Positions 8,953-17,375 of a stretch of 64,000 bases of DNA are shown in pieces. This DNA comes from Halopolyspora algeriensis (lineage in GTDB: Bacteria; Actinomycetota; Actinomycetes; Mycobacteriales; Pseudonocardiaceae), in assembly GCF_003337235.1 (NCBI RefSeq), contig NZ_QPJC01000002.1, positions 434,001 through 498,000 on the forward strand. Reading direction: 5' to 3'. Within the stretch, counting starts at the first letter, position 1; each line of letters begins with the position of its first letter. The position numbers were made by a program, and so were the translations under genes. The notes below the pieces were generated by a model. The model had not been told where the DNA came from and ran no database searches. It saw only the letters and a list, made by a program, of their open reading frames with translations.

Positions 8953-10167
8953 GATTTCCCCGTCGGATGATTCGGCCTCTGCCTCCGACAGAGCCGAAGG
9001 TTGTCCGGCGTTGTCCTGCTTGCCGGCGTCCCGCAGTGCGTGCAGTTCGGTCAGCGCCGCATCGAGCTGGCTCTCGGCGCGCTGAGCACGAACCAGGGTC
9101 TGCGCTCGGGCGTCGTCGAGAGCCACCAGCCGTTGCGCCACCTCGTCTTTGGCTTGCTGCACGGACACGGCGGATTCCCGGCGCAGCGTGGCCACCTCGT
9201 CGGCGTGCTGCTTGCGCAACTCGGCCAGCTCGGCGCGGCTGCTGCGCTCATCCTGCCGAGCCTGCTGCAGTTCGGTTTTGACCTCGTCGAGTTGCGTTTC
9301 GGCATGCTCGCGGGCCTGCTCGGCGCGCGCCGCGCGTTGCAGCGCCGCATCGCGCTCCCGTGTGCGTTCGGCCAGCTCCTCCCGCGCGGCACGGACCTCG
9401 TCGGCGGCTTCGCGCTTGGCCTCCTCGGCTTCGGCACGTGCCTGCTGGCGCTCCTGCGTGGCTTCCCGCTGGGCCTGCTCGGTCTCCTCCCGCGCGGCCG
9501 CGACCTCCTCGGCGGCCTGGCTGCGGGCTGCTGCCACGGTCTGCTCGGCTTCGGTGCGCGCCGCCTCGACTTCTTCGGTGGCGCGCTGCCGAGCCGATTG
9601 CGCCTCGGCGGTGGCCGCGTCGCGTTCCTGCCGAGCCTGCTCGGCCTCGCTCTCGGCGTGTTCGGCGGCGACAGTGGCGTCCTCGGCTGCGGCTTCGGCA
9701 GCTGCCCGGGCCTGCTCGGCCTCGTGGTGGTGCTGCTGCTCGGCGGCCAAGGCCTGTTCGGCCGAAGCGACACGCTGGGCGGCATCGGCGTGCACCGCCT
9801 GGATCTGGGCCTCGGTCGCGCTCGGATCGCTCAGTGTGCGCAGCTCGGCCACGGCCTGCTCGAGCGTGTGCGACAACTGCGTCGACACCGACCGGAACTG
9901 GGTCAGAAGATCATCGGCCCGCAGCCTCGCCGCCGTCACCGGCCCTTCGGATTCCGTCACAGTGACGGGCTGAGTGGAGGATTGCTGCTCGTGGTCCCGG
10001 CGCTGCCGTTCCTTCCAGGCCCGCCACCGGGTGTGGCCCGGCAGGTCGCAGTACTCCGCGGGCCGGCCCGGCCCCCCGGAACGCGGCACCACGCGGTCGC
10101 ATCCGGGAAAATTGCAGGTATTGCCCGCAGCTTCTCCACCGGCCTCGGTGCCCGCCGCCTCGGTCAT
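8947..10167 (-). CDS. Zinc-finger plus long coiled-coil protein, partner of tyrosine recombinase
   Basis: A protein of 406 residues when started at the ATG at 10165-10167, preceded by GAGGAGTGGAGCC. Near residues 17-45 there is a compact metal-site candidate: CNFPGC, a GRPAEYC segment and DLPGH, giving Cx4C-x-Cx4H, followed by RWRAWKERQRR, which looks nucleic-acid binding. From about residue 70 to 380 it is an almost unbroken Ala/Glu/Arg/Gln heptad pattern, a long coiled coil similar in style to KfrA or SMC arms but without ATPase motifs. It begins 46 bp downstream of the recombinase stop on the same strand, so the two are likely one operon. A DNA-bound scaffold acting with the recombinase is inference. 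No known family name is assigned. Confidence 0.8.
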   Translation of the reverse strand: MTEAAGTEAGGEAAGNTCNFPGCDRVVPRSGGPGRPAEYCDLPGHTRWRAWKERQRRDHEQQSSTQPVTVTESEGPVTAARLRADDLLTQFRSVSTQLSHTLEQAVAELRTLSDPSATEAQIQAVHADAAQRVASAEQALAAEQQHHHEAEQARAAAEAAAEDATVAAEHAESEAEQARQERDAATAEAQSARQRATEEVEAARTEAEQTVAAARSQAAEEVAAAREETEQAQREATQERQQARAEAEEAKREAADEVRAAREELAERTRERDAALQRAARAEQAREHAETQLDEVKTELQQARQDERSSRAELAELRKQHADEVATLRRESAVSVQQAKDEVAQRLVALDDARAQTLVRAQRAESQLDAALTELHALRDAGKQDNAGQPSALSEAEAESSDGEIR

Positions 10168-10213
10168 GGCTCCACTCCTCGTCACACCCGGAACTGCCCG
10201 TCACTGCACCCCA

Positions 10214-11242
10214 TCACGGCTCCTCGTGGCCTGCTGCCGGTGTGTTCCCGCCGGTGGCCGCGGCCACCAGATGTGCCGGGTCCCGCGTGACCGACAGGGC
10301 GACGTGGTCATACAGCTGCGTGATCGCCGCCGAGGAATGCCCGAGCGCATCCCGGCGATCCTCCAGGGAGGCACCCCGCTGGCGGGCGATGGTGTTGAAC
10401 GCGTGCCGCATCGAATGCGGCGTGATCCGTTCCGGCATCGGCACTCCGGCTTCCCGCGCGGTGCGCTGCACCAATCGATAGATCTGATGCCGGCTCACAC
10501 GCCGCCCCCGCCGCGTCACCAGTAGCGCCTCGGGATCCCCGTCATCGGGACGGCAGGCCAGGTATTCGTCGAGCAGCGCGGAGGCCTGCGCCGGAAGGGG
10601 ACGCAGGCGCACCGTTCCCCCCTTCATCCGTACCGCCAGGATCCGCATTCCCGCCTGCTGACCCAGATCGGTCAGATTCGCCTGGCACAACTCCGAAACA
10701 CGCACCCCCAGGTCGACCAGCAGCACCATCACCAGTGCGGCACACTCCGCTCCCAGGATGCGGTGCCCCCCTGCGCGGCTGGCGGCCAGCATCGTGGTGG
10801 CCTGCTCTTCGGTCACGCTGGCGGTCGGGGAATGCTTGCGATCATAGCGTGGCCGGGAGACGTCCCGGGCGGGATTGGCGTCGATGGCATCGGCACGCAC
10901 CAGGAAGGTGTACCAGCTCGAGATCGCCGCCAGCTTGCGGGCACTGGTCGAGGCCGCATACGGGCGTCCCGTCCGCGGGTTGGCAGTCACGGCGAGCTCG
11001 GTGGCATACATCTGCACCTCGGGAAGCCGCACCTCCAGCGGGTCGAGCCCACGGCGGGTGCACCAGGCGACGTACTCGCGCAGATCGCGGGCATAGGCCG
11101 CGCGCGTATCGGCCGAGGCGGTGAACGATCCCAGCCACGCCGAGATCAGCCTGGATACGGTGTGGCCCGTCCGCGTCGTGGTGGCCAGAACCTGCGTCTG
11201 ATCGCTGTGGACGATCCCGTCCCGGTCCGTTGCTTGCGCCAT
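10214..11242 (-). CDS. Tyrosine recombinase (XerC/XerD-like integrase)
   Basis: A protein of 342 residues. Residues 28-120 form the SAM-like core-binding domain (RAAYARDLREYVAWCTRRGL). Residues 145-325 form the catalytic domain with the full set of residues: R181 in LGVRVSELC, K207 in RMKGGTVRL, H276 and R279 in TPHSMRHAF, H302 in LGHSS and the nucleophile Y311 in TQLYDH. It should cut and rejoin DNA at a short inverted-repeat site through a 3'-phosphotyrosine. It is not next to a tRNA or phage genes, so it is not an obvious integrative-element integrase. It is followed on the same strand by the zinc/coiled-coil gene. Chromosomal XerC/XerD are normally shorter, about 300 residues. Confidence 0.92.
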   Translation of the reverse strand: MAQATDRDGIVHSDQTQVLATTTRTGHTVSRLISAWLGSFTASADTRAAYARDLREYVAWCTRRGLDPLEVRLPEVQMYATELAVTANPRTGRPYAASTSARKLAAISSWYTFLVRADAIDANPARDVSRPRYDRKHSPTASVTEEQATTMLAASRAGGHRILGAECAALVMVLLVDLGVRVSELCQANLTDLGQQAGMRILAVRMKGGTVRLRPLPAQASALLDEYLACRPDDGDPEALLVTRRGRRVSRHQIYRLVQRTAREAGVPMPERITPHSMRHAFNTIARQRGASLEDRRDALGHSSAAITQLYDHVALSVTRDPAHLVAAATGGNTPAAGHEEP

Positions 11243-11340
11243 CGCTGCCCCCGTGGTTGCCGACCGATCATCGAACCGCTGCGATCATGGCAGAACCGGA
11301 TCGGCCTCGCTCACGGCACCGGGGCGCGCCGGCGCTCGGA

Positions 11341-11853
11341 TCATCCGGAGGACCGGACTCGGCGCGTGAACCGGTGCCACCACCGGGGCCGCCGGGACGG
11401 CGTCGCCGGTTGTTCGACCGGTGCGGTCGCAGCGGCCCGGCGCTGTGCTGCCTGCCGATCCGCGCGCCACTGCTGCACCACGGCCTCCGCATCGACCGGG
11501 CCGACCGGCACCTGTGGGCCCGACGGTGCCCGCAGCCAGTCCACGATCCGCCGGTTGAGCTCCTCCACGGTCTCGCGCACCGCCTGTTCGGAGGGCAGTT
11601 CGCGGACGGTGTCGGGCAGCCGCTGGATCTCCTTGCGCAGCTGTACCGGGGTGGGCAACAGGGCCTCGGCCGACAGCCCTTCCCGCTGGATGTAGTTCTT
11701 GACCCACCACAGCTCGTCGTGGGGCTTGCCCGCCCCGGGCAGCGGCTTGCCCGCACCGGGCAGGTCGTCGAAGTCGCCGCGCTCCTGCGCCGTGCGGATC
11801 TGCTTGTCGATCCACGTCTCGAAGGTCATGCCCGGTGGCTTGCGCTCGGTCAT
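11341..11853 (-). CDS. DUF1992 (DnaJ homologue C28-like) protein
   Basis: A protein of 170 residues from an ATG at 11851-11853, with GGGGAGA upstream. The conserved DUF1992 segment occupies residues 1-75: FETWIDKQIRTAQERGDFDD, then LPGAGKPL and DELWWVKNYIQREGLS. This domain is found in bacteria and in human DNAJC28; its biochemical role is not established. The C-terminal 60 residues are Ala/Pro/Arg-rich and probably unstructured. A second ATG lies in frame further upstream (11925) but without a better binding site. Transcription is divergent from the membrane protein at 12240. Confidence 0.85.
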   Translation of the reverse strand: MTERKPPGMTFETWIDKQIRTAQERGDFDDLPGAGKPLPGAGKPHDELWWVKNYIQREGLSAEALLPTPVQLRKEIQRLPDTVRELPSEQAVRETVEELNRRIVDWLRAPSGPQVPVGPVDAEAVVQQWRADRQAAQRRAAATAPVEQPATPSRRPRWWHRFTRRVRSSG

Positions 11854-12239
11854 GGTGCGATTCTCCCCGCGCAGGTCGCGTGTTGCCCTCTTCCTCAGAC
11901 AACACAGAAGGGCCCCGGCAGCCATCCTGTTCCGTCACGGTGACGTCCTCGGGTTGTGCCGCCCGCAGGGCAGCACCGTGCCTCGCACGGCCGGTGCGGG
12001 CCTGCGCGGGCAGCAGGCCCGCAGACAACGACTACAGGAATGATGGTCTTGGGGCCACGCGCGAAAGTGCGCACGGACGCGTCGGATACTGTGCCTGTCG
12101 GGTCGTTCCGATGATCGGCCGCCGGTTCCGATGTCGACCTCGAGTGAGTTCTGTCCGTGTCGAAACACGTCACATACGTACCGAAGCACCTCCTGCCACG
12201 CCTGGGCGCTCACGCAGGGAAACACCTGGTGTTGAGCCG
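11854..12239. promoter_or_regulatory. Divergent promoter region with CGTCACGGTGACG palindrome
   Basis: This 386-bp stretch separates two divergent genes and contains no credible reading frame. At 11933-11945 it holds the perfect palindrome CGTCAC-G-GTGACG. The same 13-bp core recurs at 14353-14365, upstream of another gene, with similar flanks (CCTGTTC versus CCTATTT on the left). A shared regulator is possible. No sigma-factor box was confidently assigned. Confidence 0.4.
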
Positions 12240-12671
12240 ATGACCGTGGCCGACCTCGCCCCCGAAACGCGGATCGTGCTGCTGGCCGCCGGCCTGGTCT
12301 TCCTCTGGGCGCTGTCGCTGGGCGTGGTGAAATACGCCCAGATCCGGCAGTCGCCGAATGCGGTGGCGCACCCCTACATCGACATCGCCCACCGGTCCGC
12401 GCTGCTGTACGCGTTCGCGATCGGACTGATCGCGGTGTTCGCCGAGCTGAGCGACTGGCCGACGTGGGTCGATCTGACCGCGGCGCTGGTGCAGATCGCG
12501 TTCTTCGTGGCCGCGATCGCGTCGTACCAGTGGCACGGGCTGCGGCGCGACACGGACAACCAGCTCCGGGACCCGTCTCCGGCGATCGGATGGTTCATGG
12601 TCGCCCTGATCGTCGGCGAGATCGGTGGGTTCGCCGTCCTGCTCGCCGGGTTCGTGCACGCCTGGGCGTGA
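12240..12671 (+). CDS. Four-helix membrane protein, unknown function
   Basis: A protein of 143 residues from an ATG at 12240. Four hydrophobic helices are apparent: IVLLAAGLVFLWALSLGVV, then around residues 50-68 (ALLYAFAIGLIAVFAEL), 75-95 (LTAALVQIAFFVAAIASY) and 118-140 (GWFMVALIVGEIGGFAVLLA). Short charged loops such as KYAQIRQSPNAVAHPYIDIA separate them. No catalytic or binding motif is seen and no family was recognised. It stands alone: the upstream gene is divergent and the next gene follows 216 bp later. Confidence 0.75.
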   Translation: MTVADLAPETRIVLLAAGLVFLWALSLGVVKYAQIRQSPNAVAHPYIDIAHRSALLYAFAIGLIAVFAELSDWPTWVDLTAALVQIAFFVAAIASYQWHGLRRDTDNQLRDPSPAIGWFMVALIVGEIGGFAVLLAGFVHAWA

Positions 12672-12887
12672 CGTTTCCCGGACAGGACGTCGCCCCCGCG
12701 TCGAGTGCGGTAGTCGAACTGCTCCCCGGCCGGACCGCCCTTCTCGACGAAGCCCATCGCGAGCACGGTCTCCCGGCTGGGCCGTCCTCTCCGCGAGCGC
12801 CTGCTTGGTGCGGGACACCGTGCAGCGCGTACGGTCCCGTCAGGATCTTGTGCCGCGAGGCTTTCCGGTCCGTTTGAGGAGATTATT

Positions 12888-13931
12888 GTGAATGGTGCCA
12901 TTGCCGGTGAGCACAGTCCGACGATTCGCGCCGCGGCGATCCAGCTACAAGGTGTGGTGGGCGACGTCGCCGAAAACGTGCGCAGGCTCGAGGTGATGAT
13001 CGACGAGGCCGCCGGCAAGGGCGCGACGCTGATCGGTGTGCCCGAGTTCGCGACGTCACCACTGCCGTTTCGCCCCGAAGTGCATCAGAGCGTTTTGACT
13101 CCGCAGAATGCGGCAGTCGAGATGTTGCAAACCACAGCGAAGCGGCACGGCTGCCACATCGGCGGGTCGATGCTGATCGCCGACGGCGGGCAGATCTACA
13201 ACCGGTATCACCTGGTCGAACCGGATGGGCAGATCCATCTGCATGACAAGGATCTACCCACCATGTGGGAAAACGCCTTCTACGCGCCCGGTCACGACGA
13301 CGGCGCGTTCGAGACCAGTATCGGCAGGATGGGCGCGGCCGTGTGCTGGGAACTGATTCGCACCCGAACGGTGCGACGCCTGCTGGGCCGCGTCGACGTC
13401 GTCATGACCGGCACCCATTGGTGGACGCTGCCTTCGAACTGGGGCCGGCTCGTTGACCGCACCTTCGCATCACTGGCCCAGTTCAATCGCTACCTGTCGG
13501 AGAACGCGCCGGCCGAGTTCGCTCGCCGGGTTGGAACTCCGGTCTTGCAGGCGTCGCACTGTGGGCCGTTCCGGTCCGACTTCATGCTCGCGCCGGGCCT
13601 GCCCATCGCAGCGCCGTACGACACCGAGTTCGTGGGGGCGACCCAAATCGTCGACGCTGACGGTCACGTGCTCGCCGCGCGCAATACCGCTGAAGGACCG
13701 GGTGTCGTCGTTGCCGACATCGAGCTGGGTGCGCGCGAGCCAGTGCAGCCGCTGAAAGACACGTTCTGGATTCCCAAGCTTCCGTTGGCTTTGCGGGCGT
13801 ATTGGCATCACCAGAACATGTGCGCCAAACCGTACTACCGCAAGACCGGCCGCGCCGCTGGTCTCCGGGCAGCAGAAGCCAACCTTCCCGCTGAGTCCGA
13901 CGAAACGCCGGGAAGAACAGCGGCGATGTGA
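12888..13931 (+). CDS. Carbon-nitrogen hydrolase (nitrilase superfamily)
   Basis: A protein of 347 residues beginning at GTG 12888, with GAGGAG 6-7 nt upstream. The catalytic triad of the family is visible: glutamate in GVPEFATSPL, lysine in HLHDKDLPTMWEN, and cysteine in GAAVCWELIRTRTVRRL. These enzymes hydrolyse non-peptide C-N bonds of amides or nitriles in the cytoplasm. The closest subgroup is probably actinobacterial amidohydrolases. The exact substrate is unknown. The C-terminal region (WIPKLPLALRAYWHHQN) is an extension beyond the alpha-beta-beta-alpha core. The gene is convergent with a decayed DinB-like gene whose end it abuts. Confidence 0.88.
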   Translation: MNGAIAGEHSPTIRAAAIQLQGVVGDVAENVRRLEVMIDEAAGKGATLIGVPEFATSPLPFRPEVHQSVLTPQNAAVEMLQTTAKRHGCHIGGSMLIADGGQIYNRYHLVEPDGQIHLHDKDLPTMWENAFYAPGHDDGAFETSIGRMGAAVCWELIRTRTVRRLLGRVDVVMTGTHWWTLPSNWGRLVDRTFASLAQFNRYLSENAPAEFARRVGTPVLQASHCGPFRSDFMLAPGLPIAAPYDTEFVGATQIVDADGHVLAARNTAEGPGVVVADIELGAREPVQPLKDTFWIPKLPLALRAYWHHQNMCAKPYYRKTGRAAGLRAAEANLPAESDETPGRTAAM

Positions 13932-14009
13932 CCAGCTCTGCCCGCAGGCTTGGTGAGCCCGAGCAGGGTGCGGCGCATGCCACTGGCGCCAGTGTTGCAG
14001 CGCATCCGG

Positions 14010-14240
14010 GAGCTCCACGCCACGAGCGTTCTGGCGGTCGAAATCGAACCGCGCCCGGGCGAGATCAACCACGAAACCGAGCCGCGTCGTCCGAGCCGTG
14101 TCGACCAGATGGGCGACCACGTCGTGCACGGTCCACTCTCCGCAGAGCGACGGCTCCTCCCACCGCTGGTCGTCGAGATTCTTGAGATCGTCGATCAGCG
14201 CTGCACGCTCCGCATGCACCATCGACCAGACATCTCCCAC
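14010..14240 (-). pseudogene. N-terminal remnant of a TIGR03083/DinB-like (mycothiol-dependent) protein
   Basis: An excellent ribosome binding site, AAGGGAG, precedes a GTG at 14240. Residues 1-75 match the start of actinobacterial maleylpyruvate-isomerase-like proteins: MVHAERAALIDDL, SLCGEWTVHDVVAHLVDTA and FDFDRQNARGVE. The expected remaining 120 or so residues are absent. After residue 75 the frame loses family similarity and runs antisense into the nitrilase gene. The simplest reading is a deletion or rearrangement that removed the C-terminal two thirds. A truncated peptide may still be made. Confidence 0.6.
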
Positions 14241-14948
14241 GGTTTCTCCCTTCGGTCGGCCACAACGCATCCCGGGAGAGACACGCGGAGCCGTGGGAAC
14301 TCATCGCTCCTCGGGGCGGCTTCACGAGATGCCCCCTTTCCCGACCCTATTTCGTCACGGTGACGAACCTCTGGTTTCACCGGCTCCACAGGACGCCACC
14401 CCATTGCGCCCGGCGCCGGCGCCGGGCTGCGCGGGCGCGGTTTCCGCGCATAAGCGTCCTTATGCGCGGTTCTTCTTCTGTATTTTGTTTGGTTTGTAAC
14501 GTAATTTCCAAACGAAACATAATAGTAAGCACGTGTGGGCGCGAGGCAACGCGAAAAGGGGGCGCGACGGGAAGGCGGCGAAGCTGTAGCGGGCCCGGAC
14601 CGTTGAAAGTGGACCGCTTCAGTGGGCAGCCGCGCGGGGCCGTCCTCGAGGCCGGGAGCCGGTCAACGGCGTGCCGTTTCCGGCGACGGCACACCGTCGG
14701 CCGGCACAGAGCCTCTCCGGCCTGCGTCGGTGTCGCGGTGCAGGCACAGTGCAGTGGACAAGGCATGTGCTTGTTCGCCCGGATATCGGGGCCGGTCCGC
14801 ACAGGAATCCCGGCTACGGGGCCGCGAACAGTTCCGGGGCAGGCACATCAACCCTGCGAGGCAGTTCTCGCACGAGCAGTACCCGTCACCTGTCCGGGCC
14901 GTGATCCCGGGACCGGCAGCGTCCGGTGGTGGCAGACAAGGCGGCGTC
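14241..14948. other. 708-bp non-coding stretch with AT-rich island
   Basis: No convincing gene is seen on either strand. Besides the palindrome listed separately, the notable content is an AT-rich run at about 14459-14545. It includes TATTTTGTTTGGTTTGT and AACGAAACATAATAGTAAGC, and stands out sharply against the surrounding GC-rich DNA. The right-hand part (14650-14948) has ordinary GC content with short overlapping frames that carry no recognisable motif. Confidence 0.5.
14351..14367. promoter_or_regulatory. 17-bp perfect palindrome, possible operator
   Basis: TTCGTCAC-G-GTGACGAA is a perfect palindrome about 110 bp upstream of the truncated DinB-like gene (minus strand) and about 580 bp before the next plus-strand gene. 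Its core repeats at 11933-11945. Length and symmetry fit a dimeric repressor site, but no cognate regulator is identifiable here. Confidence 0.4.
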
Positions 14949-15563
14949 ATGGACAGTGCACGACGAAGCACCCTGCGGACCGTGGACACGATCGCCGACT
15001 TCCTGCGGGTGCTGAGCCTGGTCGGCCTCGTCCTGGCCGGGATTCTCTACTCCTGGTCGACGGCGTTGGTGTTCATCGTCGTCGCGGCAGTGATGCTGGT
15101 GCCCAGGATCGCCGCGTTGCCCCGGCCGATCGATCTCGCGGTCGGGGCCACCTGGCTGTTGGCCGGCTGGGCCAACGTCGCCGGCTGGTACCTGACCGTC
15201 CCGTGGATCGACATACCGATCCACGTCGTCACTCCCGGGGCCACCGCAGCGGCCATCTACCTGCTGCTCGTCCGTGTCTCGCTGGTGCCGCCCCTGCAGC
15301 AGCGCCAGGTCCGCTCCCTCGCGCTCGTGGTGCTGACCTTCGCTCTCGGTGCCGCGCTCGCTGTCCTGTGGGAGTTCTACGAATGGTTCCGATACGCCGG
15401 TCCGCAGTCGCCGTTCGTCGGCTACAGCGACACCATCGGCGATCTGTTCAACGGCTGCCTCGGTTCGGTGATCGCAGGAGTGGGTTTGGCCGTGTGGGCC
15501 TGGCGCGGGTGGGGGACCCGGCGGATCCCTCTCGGGTCGCCGCACCGAGCCTCCGCGTCGTGA
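14949..15563 (+). CDS. DUF2238-like multi-pass membrane protein
   Basis: A protein of 204 residues from the ATG at 14949. About five membrane helices can be seen, starting with FLRVLSLVGLVLAGILY and ending with NGCLGSVIAGVGLAVWAW. Between them are polar motifs typical of YjdF/DUF2238-like proteins: WIDIPIHVVTPG and WEFYEWFRY, followed by GYSDTIGDLFNGCLGS, whose D-T-I-x-D-L-x-x-N pattern is the family hallmark. The function is unknown. The gene stands alone and is convergent with the methyltransferase. An upstream in-frame GTG could add about 13 residues. Confidence 0.7.
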   Translation: MDSARRSTLRTVDTIADFLRVLSLVGLVLAGILYSWSTALVFIVVAAVMLVPRIAALPRPIDLAVGATWLLAGWANVAGWYLTVPWIDIPIHVVTPGATAAAIYLLLVRVSLVPPLQQRQVRSLALVVLTFALGAALAVLWEFYEWFRYAGPQSPFVGYSDTIGDLFNGCLGSVIAGVGLAVWAWRGWGTRRIPLGSPHRASAS

Positions 15564-15648
15564 TCGAGGCGGTTCGAGATTGCCGAAGTCGTCGTCCTCC
15601 CACTTCCCGAAGCCGGGAGCACGGCGGTGCGCCCGCTGAGTGCACCGG

Positions 15649-16275
15649 TCATGGATGTTTGCGGGCTCGGAGGACGGTGTCGTGCAGGGTGATCTCGCCT
15701 TCGCCGTGGCCGGTGGCCGATCGGGTCCTGGTCTCGGCGACGGCGATGTCCCACCGGTCGGGATCGAGGTCGGCTGCGATCTCCTCGGCGGTGAAGTGCA
15801 CCTGGGGTCCCGAGGCGTGCGCGGTGGAGTGGGAGTCGCAAGGGTGGTGGCCGACGACGAGCAGCGTGCCGCCCGGTGCGACCGCTGCCGCCAGCCGACC
15901 GAACAGCGCCTCGCGCGATCCCGCCGGGTGCACGTAGTGGGTGGTGACCAGATCGAAGGTTTCCTCGGTCGGTGCCCACGCGGTCAGGTCGGCCTCCACC
16001 CAGGTGATCCGGTTGGTGACCTCGCCACCGAGGGCCTCGGCGCGCTCGCGCGCGTGGTGCAGCGCGGTGGTGGCGAGGTCCACCGCCGTCACCTGCCAGC
16101 CGCGTGAGGCGAGCCAGCGGGTCTCGGTTCCGTGTCCGCATCCCGCGTCCAGTGCGGTGCCGGGCTGCAGTTGTCCGGCTTCGGCCACCAGGTGCGGATT
16201 GGGCTGCTCGCCTCGGGGTGCGGTGCGGCCGTGGTAGTGCTCTTCCCAATACGCCTTGTCGAACTCTTCGGACAC
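15649..16275 (-). CDS. SAM-dependent class I methyltransferase
   Basis: A protein of 208 residues from a GTG at 16273-16275, preceded by AAAGGAA. Motif I is LDAGCGHGTETRWLASRGW around residues 42-60, followed by VTAVDLATTAL (motif post I, acidic residue D) and the DLVTTHYVH strand. The final third carries HFTAEEIAADLDPDRWDIAV. This is the Tpm/TehB-like group that often sits beside a thioredoxin-reductase-like flavoprotein and an XRE-cupin regulator in actinobacteria, as here. The 20-bp gap to the flavoprotein gene upstream indicates a two-gene operon. The acceptor is unknown. Confidence 0.88.
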   Translation of the reverse strand: MSEEFDKAYWEEHYHGRTAPRGEQPNPHLVAEAGQLQPGTALDAGCGHGTETRWLASRGWQVTAVDLATTALHHARERAEALGGEVTNRITWVEADLTAWAPTEETFDLVTTHYVHPAGSREALFGRLAAAVAPGGTLLVVGHHPCDSHSTAHASGPQVHFTAEEIAADLDPDRWDIAVAETRTRSATGHGEGEITLHDTVLRARKHP

Positions 16276-16295
16276 GGGCGATTCCTTTCCGTGAT

Positions 16296-17330
16296 TCACA
16301 GGCCGTGGCGACGGTCGCCCGTCACCAGTTCGCAGGTGCGGGCTTCGGAGTCGGCCGAGAACGGGTCCCGGTGGGCGGCGACCGCCTGGCGGGTGTCCTC
16401 GGTGACCAGGTCGGCGTTGATCCGGGCCGCCGCGGTGGTACCCGCCGCCGCGGCGGCACCGACCTGGGCGGCCGGATCGGTGACGTTGCCCGCGACCCAC
16501 ACCCCGGGCACCTCGGTACGGCCGGTCGCGTCGGCGGGGATGTGCTCGCCGATCCCCGAGGGGTGTTCCACCGCACGCAGTCCGAGCGGCTCCAGGAAGT
16601 CGGCGCGGGCGACCATGCGCGGCGACACCGCCAGCGCTTCGCGGCCGACCACCGTGCCGTCGGCGAGTCGTACGCCGGTGAGGCGGTCCTCGACGATCTC
16701 CACCGCCGCCACCGCACCGTGCACCACGCTGATACTGCGGGCGGCCAGCTGCTCCGCTTCCTCACCGGTCGGTGCCGGCCCGGTGTGGGTGAAAAGCGTG
16801 ACATCGGCGCTCCACTGCCGAAACAGCAACGCCTGATGCACCGACGGTGGCCCGCAGGCCAGCACACCGATGGCCCGGTCGCGAACCTCCCATCCGTGGC
16901 AGTACGGGCAATGCAGCACGTCCCGCCCCCACCGGCCCCGCAGCCCGGGGATGTCCGGCAGCTCATCGGCCAGTCCGGCAGTCACCAGCAGCCTGCGCGC
17001 ACGCACCGTCCGGCCGTCGGCCAGTGCCACGGTGAACCCTTCCCCGAACGGTCCCCGGTCCTCGCGCGCCACGGCACCGACCTCGCCGGAAATCACCTGG
17101 CCGCCACAGCCGCGAACTTCCGCCCGGCCGCGCTCCAGCAACTCGGCCGGTGGTGTCCCGTCGAGCGCCAGCAGCCCGTGCACGCCCGCGGCCGGGGCGT
17201 TGCGCGGGGCGCCCGCATCGATCACCAGCACCGACCGCCGTGCCCGAGCCAGCGTCAGCGCCCCGTTCAACCCGGCGGCGCCACCGCCGACCACCACCAC
17301 GTCGTAGTCGTCTCTCGATTGCTCGGTCAC
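16296..17330 (-). CDS. Thioredoxin-reductase-like FAD/NAD(P) oxidoreductase
   Basis: A protein of 344 residues if started at GTG 17330, where GGAGG gives a good ribosome binding site; an ATG at 17354 is the longer alternative. The FAD motif is DVVVVGGGAAGLNGALTLAR. The redox centre is CPYC in LHCPYCHGWEVRDRAIGV, corresponding to the CxxC of thioredoxin reductase. The NAD(P) site follows at GVLACGPPSVHQ, and the C-terminal FAD contact is VPGVWVAGNVTDP. It probably moves electrons to a small disulfide or oxidised cofactor. It is divergent from the XRE-cupin gene, and the operator at 17376-17401 lies between the two. Confidence 0.87.
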   Translation of the reverse strand: MTEQSRDDYDVVVVGGGAAGLNGALTLARARRSVLVIDAGAPRNAPAAGVHGLLALDGTPPAELLERGRAEVRGCGGQVISGEVGAVAREDRGPFGEGFTVALADGRTVRARRLLVTAGLADELPDIPGLRGRWGRDVLHCPYCHGWEVRDRAIGVLACGPPSVHQALLFRQWSADVTLFTHTGPAPTGEEAEQLAARSISVVHGAVAAVEIVEDRLTGVRLADGTVVGREALAVSPRMVARADFLEPLGLRAVEHPSGIGEHIPADATGRTEVPGVWVAGNVTDPAAQVGAAAAAGTTAAARINADLVTEDTRQAVAAHRDPFSADSEARTCELVTGDRRHGL

Positions 17331-17375
17331 CTCGACCACCTCCACGGCCACCATGCGTCCGTACCAGCCATTTCA

